From assembly GCA_015231775.1 (NCBI GenBank), contig JADGAY010000003.1, forward strand, positions 1-51,077: a DNA stretch of 51,077 bases. The letters are read 5' to 3'. This DNA is from Magnetococcales bacterium (GTDB lineage Bacteria; Pseudomonadota; Magnetococcia; Magnetococcales; Magnetaquicoccaceae). The translations under genes and the position numbers were made by a program. The notes below the pieces were generated by a model. It was not told where the DNA came from. It was given only the letters and a program-made list of their open reading frames with translations, and did no database searches. Positions 49,196 to 51,077 of the stretch are shown piece after piece. Position 1 is the first letter of the stretch; the number at the start of each line of letters is the position of its first letter.

Positions 49196-49810
49196 ATGAA
49201 TACGAGTCGTCGTCAATGGATCCTGGGCACGCCGTTGCTGGTGGGCGCGGCGGTGGTCGGTGGGTTGATGCCGGAGGCTGTGGCCGCCCCCTGCCCCACC
49301 GATGGCACCCCGGAGCAGTTCACCCCAAAAAAACCCAAGGATCCCAATCCTCTCGAAGGTGAGCTGGAAAAATATCCCACCTGTCCCTATTGCGGCATGA
49401 ATCGGCGCGAACACCATGCCAGTCGCCACCTGATCCACTTCGAAGATGACCTGGTGGATGGGGTCTGTTCGTTGCATTGTGCCGCGATCAGTCTGGCGAT
49501 CAATCTGGATCGCGGTCCCAAGGCGATTCATGTCGCCGACTTCGGCAGCAAAACCGAACCGCGTCCAATGGTCGAGAGCGGCAAGGCGGTCTATCTTCTG
49601 GGTTCGACGATCAAAACCGCCATGACCACCCGCGGCAAACCCGGTTTTGCCGATCAAGGGGTGGCCGAGGGGATGCGCACGGAGCAGGGCGGGGAGTTGG
49701 TGGATTTCGAGGCCGCATTGACCGCCGCCCATGCCGACATGGCCAAGGATACCGTGGCCATCCGCAAACGCCGCCTGGAACGACGCCAGAAAGCGGGTCA
49801 AGGCGGATGA
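49196..49810 (+). CDS. nosL: NosL-family protein 1 (Tat-like signal)
   Basis: 204 residues from the ATG at 49196; a TTG at 49175 is open in the same frame. RRQWILGTPLLVGAAVVGG at the N-terminus looks like a twin-arginine signal. The NosL core is CPYCGMNRREHHASRHLIHF (Cys63, Cys66, Met68), with GVCSLHCAAISL (Cys91, Cys95). NosL proteins bind Cu(I) and help assemble the nitrous oxide reductase Cu-Z site; no nosZ is in the window. A long charged C-terminal helix follows the core. Overlaps the second copy by ATGA. Confidence 0.88.
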   Translation: MNTSRRQWILGTPLLVGAAVVGGLMPEAVAAPCPTDGTPEQFTPKKPKDPNPLEGELEKYPTCPYCGMNRREHHASRHLIHFEDDLVDGVCSLHCAAISLAINLDRGPKAIHVADFGSKTEPRPMVESGKAVYLLGSTIKTAMTTRGKPGFADQGVAEGMRTEQGGELVDFEAALTAAHADMAKDTVAIRKRRLERRQKAGQGG

Positions 49811-50313
49811 GACGACGGACGGACCATCGTTCCGGTTGGCTGATCGGGCTCGCCCTGATCCTCTGGATCGGGGCGTGGAACGCCCTCTCCGGGGAGTCCC
49901 CAGCCGACAGGGCGGTTCCGGCTGGGGCGAAATGTCCGGTGTGCGGCATGTTCGTGGCCAAATATCCCGAATGGGTGGCTTTGGTGGTCTGGGCGGATGG
50001 CACGGTCCATCACTTCGATGGGGCCAAGGATCTGTTCCGGTTTCTGGCCCAGCCGGAACGATTCGCCCCCGGACGCGATCCGGCGACCATCGGCGAACTG
50101 TACGTGACCGAATACTATGGCCTCAAGCGCATTCCGGCCCGTTCGGCCTGGTATGTCACGGGTTCGGATGTGCACGGTCCCATGGGACACGAATTGATCC
50201 CCCTGGCCAATGAACAGGAGGCGCGGGAGTTTACCCGCGATCATGCCGGGCGGGAGATGTTGCGGTTTGAGCAGATCACGCCGCAGGTTCTCTCCGCTCT
50301 GGAAACCCTGTGA
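49807..50313 (+). CDS. nosL: NosL-family protein 2
   Basis: 168 residues. One N-terminal helix (WLIGLALILWIGAWNAL) anchors or exports it; then AKCPVCGMFVAKYPEW (Cys43, Cys46, Met48), the core copper-binding motif, and VHHFDGAKDLFRF, TEYYGLKRIPARSAWYVTGSDVHGPMGHELIP, the second conserved NosL region. It is closer to classic NosL than the first copy. Last clear gene of the operon. Confidence 0.9.
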   Translation: MRRRTDHRSGWLIGLALILWIGAWNALSGESPADRAVPAGAKCPVCGMFVAKYPEWVALVVWADGTVHHFDGAKDLFRFLAQPERFAPGRDPATIGELYVTEYYGLKRIPARSAWYVTGSDVHGPMGHELIPLANEQEAREFTRDHAGREMLRFEQITPQVLSALETL

Positions 50314-50316
50314 GAT

Positions 50317-50487
50317 ATGACATGCGTCAGGCGTTGGCGCCCTTGGATCCACCGTCGCCGCATGCGCGGCGGCACGCTGGTCGGCGGCACGCTGGTCGGC
50401 ACCGCCCTGATCGGAAGCCGCGCCCTCAAGCAGGTGCATCTGGTGGCCGGGGTGCCCTGCTGGGTTTGGCGGTCTTTTTTTTATTGA
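50317..50487 (+). CDS. Short ORF with repeat, doubtful
   Basis: 56 residues starting 4 bases after nosL 2: a very basic N-terminus (RRWRPWIHRRR), then GGTLVGGTLVGTALIG from a tandem 15-bp DNA repeat (about 50368-50398), and a short hydrophobic end. It could be a small anchored protein or chance. A run of eight Ts (about 50474-50482) near its 3' end may belong to a terminator. Confidence 0.25.
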   Translation: MTCVRRWRPWIHRRRMRGGTLVGGTLVGTALIGSRALKQVHLVAGVPCWVWRSFFY

Positions 50488-50576
50488 CATCGTTGGGTGG
50501 ATGGGGTACTTCATATTGCAGTGCAACATAAGCAGACACTAACATCCAACCCGGCGCATGCCCCAGGAGAACGACC

Positions 50577-50933
50577 ATGGAGAATCAACAGATCATCGAG
50601 AAGATGGCGGAAATGAGCAAATTCGTGATTGATTCCATCACGGAGATGAAAAACATCAACGAGAACATCATCTCGCAGCTTGCAAAACAACAGATCGCGG
50701 CAGTCGAGGGATTCAACGTGGCCACCACGCGGCAACTCGGTGAGTTGAGCGCCGTCAAATCCCCCATCGAACTCCTGGACGCTCAAACCGCGATCACCAC
50801 GGAAGTGGCCAAGGATGTGAAAGACCATGCCATGCGCGTGATCAGCATCCTGACCGAGAGTCAGAATGAAATGCGGGTGTTTGTTGAGAAGAATGTCCAG
50901 CAGTTCGTTGACAAGGCCTTGTCTGCCGCCTGA
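50577..50933 (+). CDS. Phasin family protein
   Basis: 118 residues, all helical, low in aromatics, with the phasin pattern: QQIAAVEGFNVATTRQLGELSAVKSPIELLDAQTAITTEVAKDV and a final FVEKNVQQFVDKALSAA. CAGGAGA lies 7-8 bases before the ATG. Phasins coat polyhydroxyalkanoate granules. No PHA synthase is in the window. A TTGACA box at 50484-50489 upstream may be its -35 element; the -10 is not clear. Confidence 0.85.
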   Translation: MENQQIIEKMAEMSKFVIDSITEMKNINENIISQLAKQQIAAVEGFNVATTRQLGELSAVKSPIELLDAQTAITTEVAKDVKDHAMRVISILTESQNEMRVFVEKNVQQFVDKALSAA

Positions 50934-50947
50934 TCATGCGGGCACCA

Positions 50948-50972
50948 CCCCTCCAGGTCACGCCTGGAGGGG
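50948..50972 (+). terminator. Terminator hairpin after the phasin gene
   Basis: CCCCTCCAGG (50948-50957) pairs perfectly with 50963-50972 around TCACG, 14 bases after the phasin stop. No T-run follows. The rest of the window (50973-51077) shows nothing else. Confidence 0.65.
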
Positions 50973-51077
50973 TCGGGGTCGGACGGGGACGAATCGTTGT
51001 CTGGAATGGCGGTTCGTCGCAAGCGTCCATTCCTCCCCGTCAGTCAGACGGGTTGACTTTCGGCTGTATCTCCCTGG

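Overview
The window is GC-rich (about 60-65 % by eye) and reads as the chromosome of a Gram-negative proteobacterium. It has NifA/sigma-54 nitrogen control, Sec/Tat-exported proteins with a lipobox, a phasin, Zur and NikR, and a large set of PAS/histidine-kinase/GGDEF signalling proteins. This gene content would suit a Magnetococcales-like or alphaproteobacterial lineage, but nothing here proves the taxon.

Layout. 1-1415: the low-GC tail of a HEPN-like gene, a DUF188 protein and three consecutive hairpins. 1416-2729 (-): an RhlE-type RNA helicase. 3192-15960 (+): nifA, then a sigma-54 (-24/-12) promoter and one long urea unit: urtABCDE (urea ABC importer), then ureDABCEFG (urease and its accessory proteins). 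16132-26371 (+): a dense signalling block built around kaiB-kaiC-kaiB. It has two histidine kinases, an Rcp1-type response regulator, a receiver protein whose C-terminal helical domain resembles the KaiA C-terminus, a diguanylate cyclase and a hybrid kinase. 26472-28624 (-): a GDT1/TMEM165-type metal exporter under a yybP-ykoY (manganese) riboswitch, and a secreted DUF3616-like protein. 28940-31120 (+): katG. 31257-31896 (-): two small uncharacterised genes.

32340-40862 is a transition-metal block. A zur-permease-TIGR03943 operon (-) is divergent from znuCBA (+). An ECF nickel/cobalt importer cbiMN-cbiQ-cbiO (-) is divergent from nikR (+), with a likely NikR operator between them. 40965-44270 is a decayed, low-GC stretch: a frameshifted norD remnant, a small membrane protein, a broken IS256-type transposase, and an unusual cation-diffusion-facilitator/NifX fusion. 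44351-50313 (+) is a tightly overlapping, apparently uncharacterised operon: FtsX-type ABC permease, ATPase, Cys-containing membrane protein, TlpA-like lipoprotein, mini metal-binding protein, HCxGMCG membrane protein and two NosL proteins. The window ends with a phasin gene.

Together: urea import and hydrolysis need nickel, supplied by the NikR-controlled ECF importer; NifA and the sigma-54 promoter tie urea use to nitrogen status. Zinc, manganese and possibly copper handling sit nearby. The Kai block could form a phosphorylation-timed switch with kinase inputs and c-di-GMP as one output.
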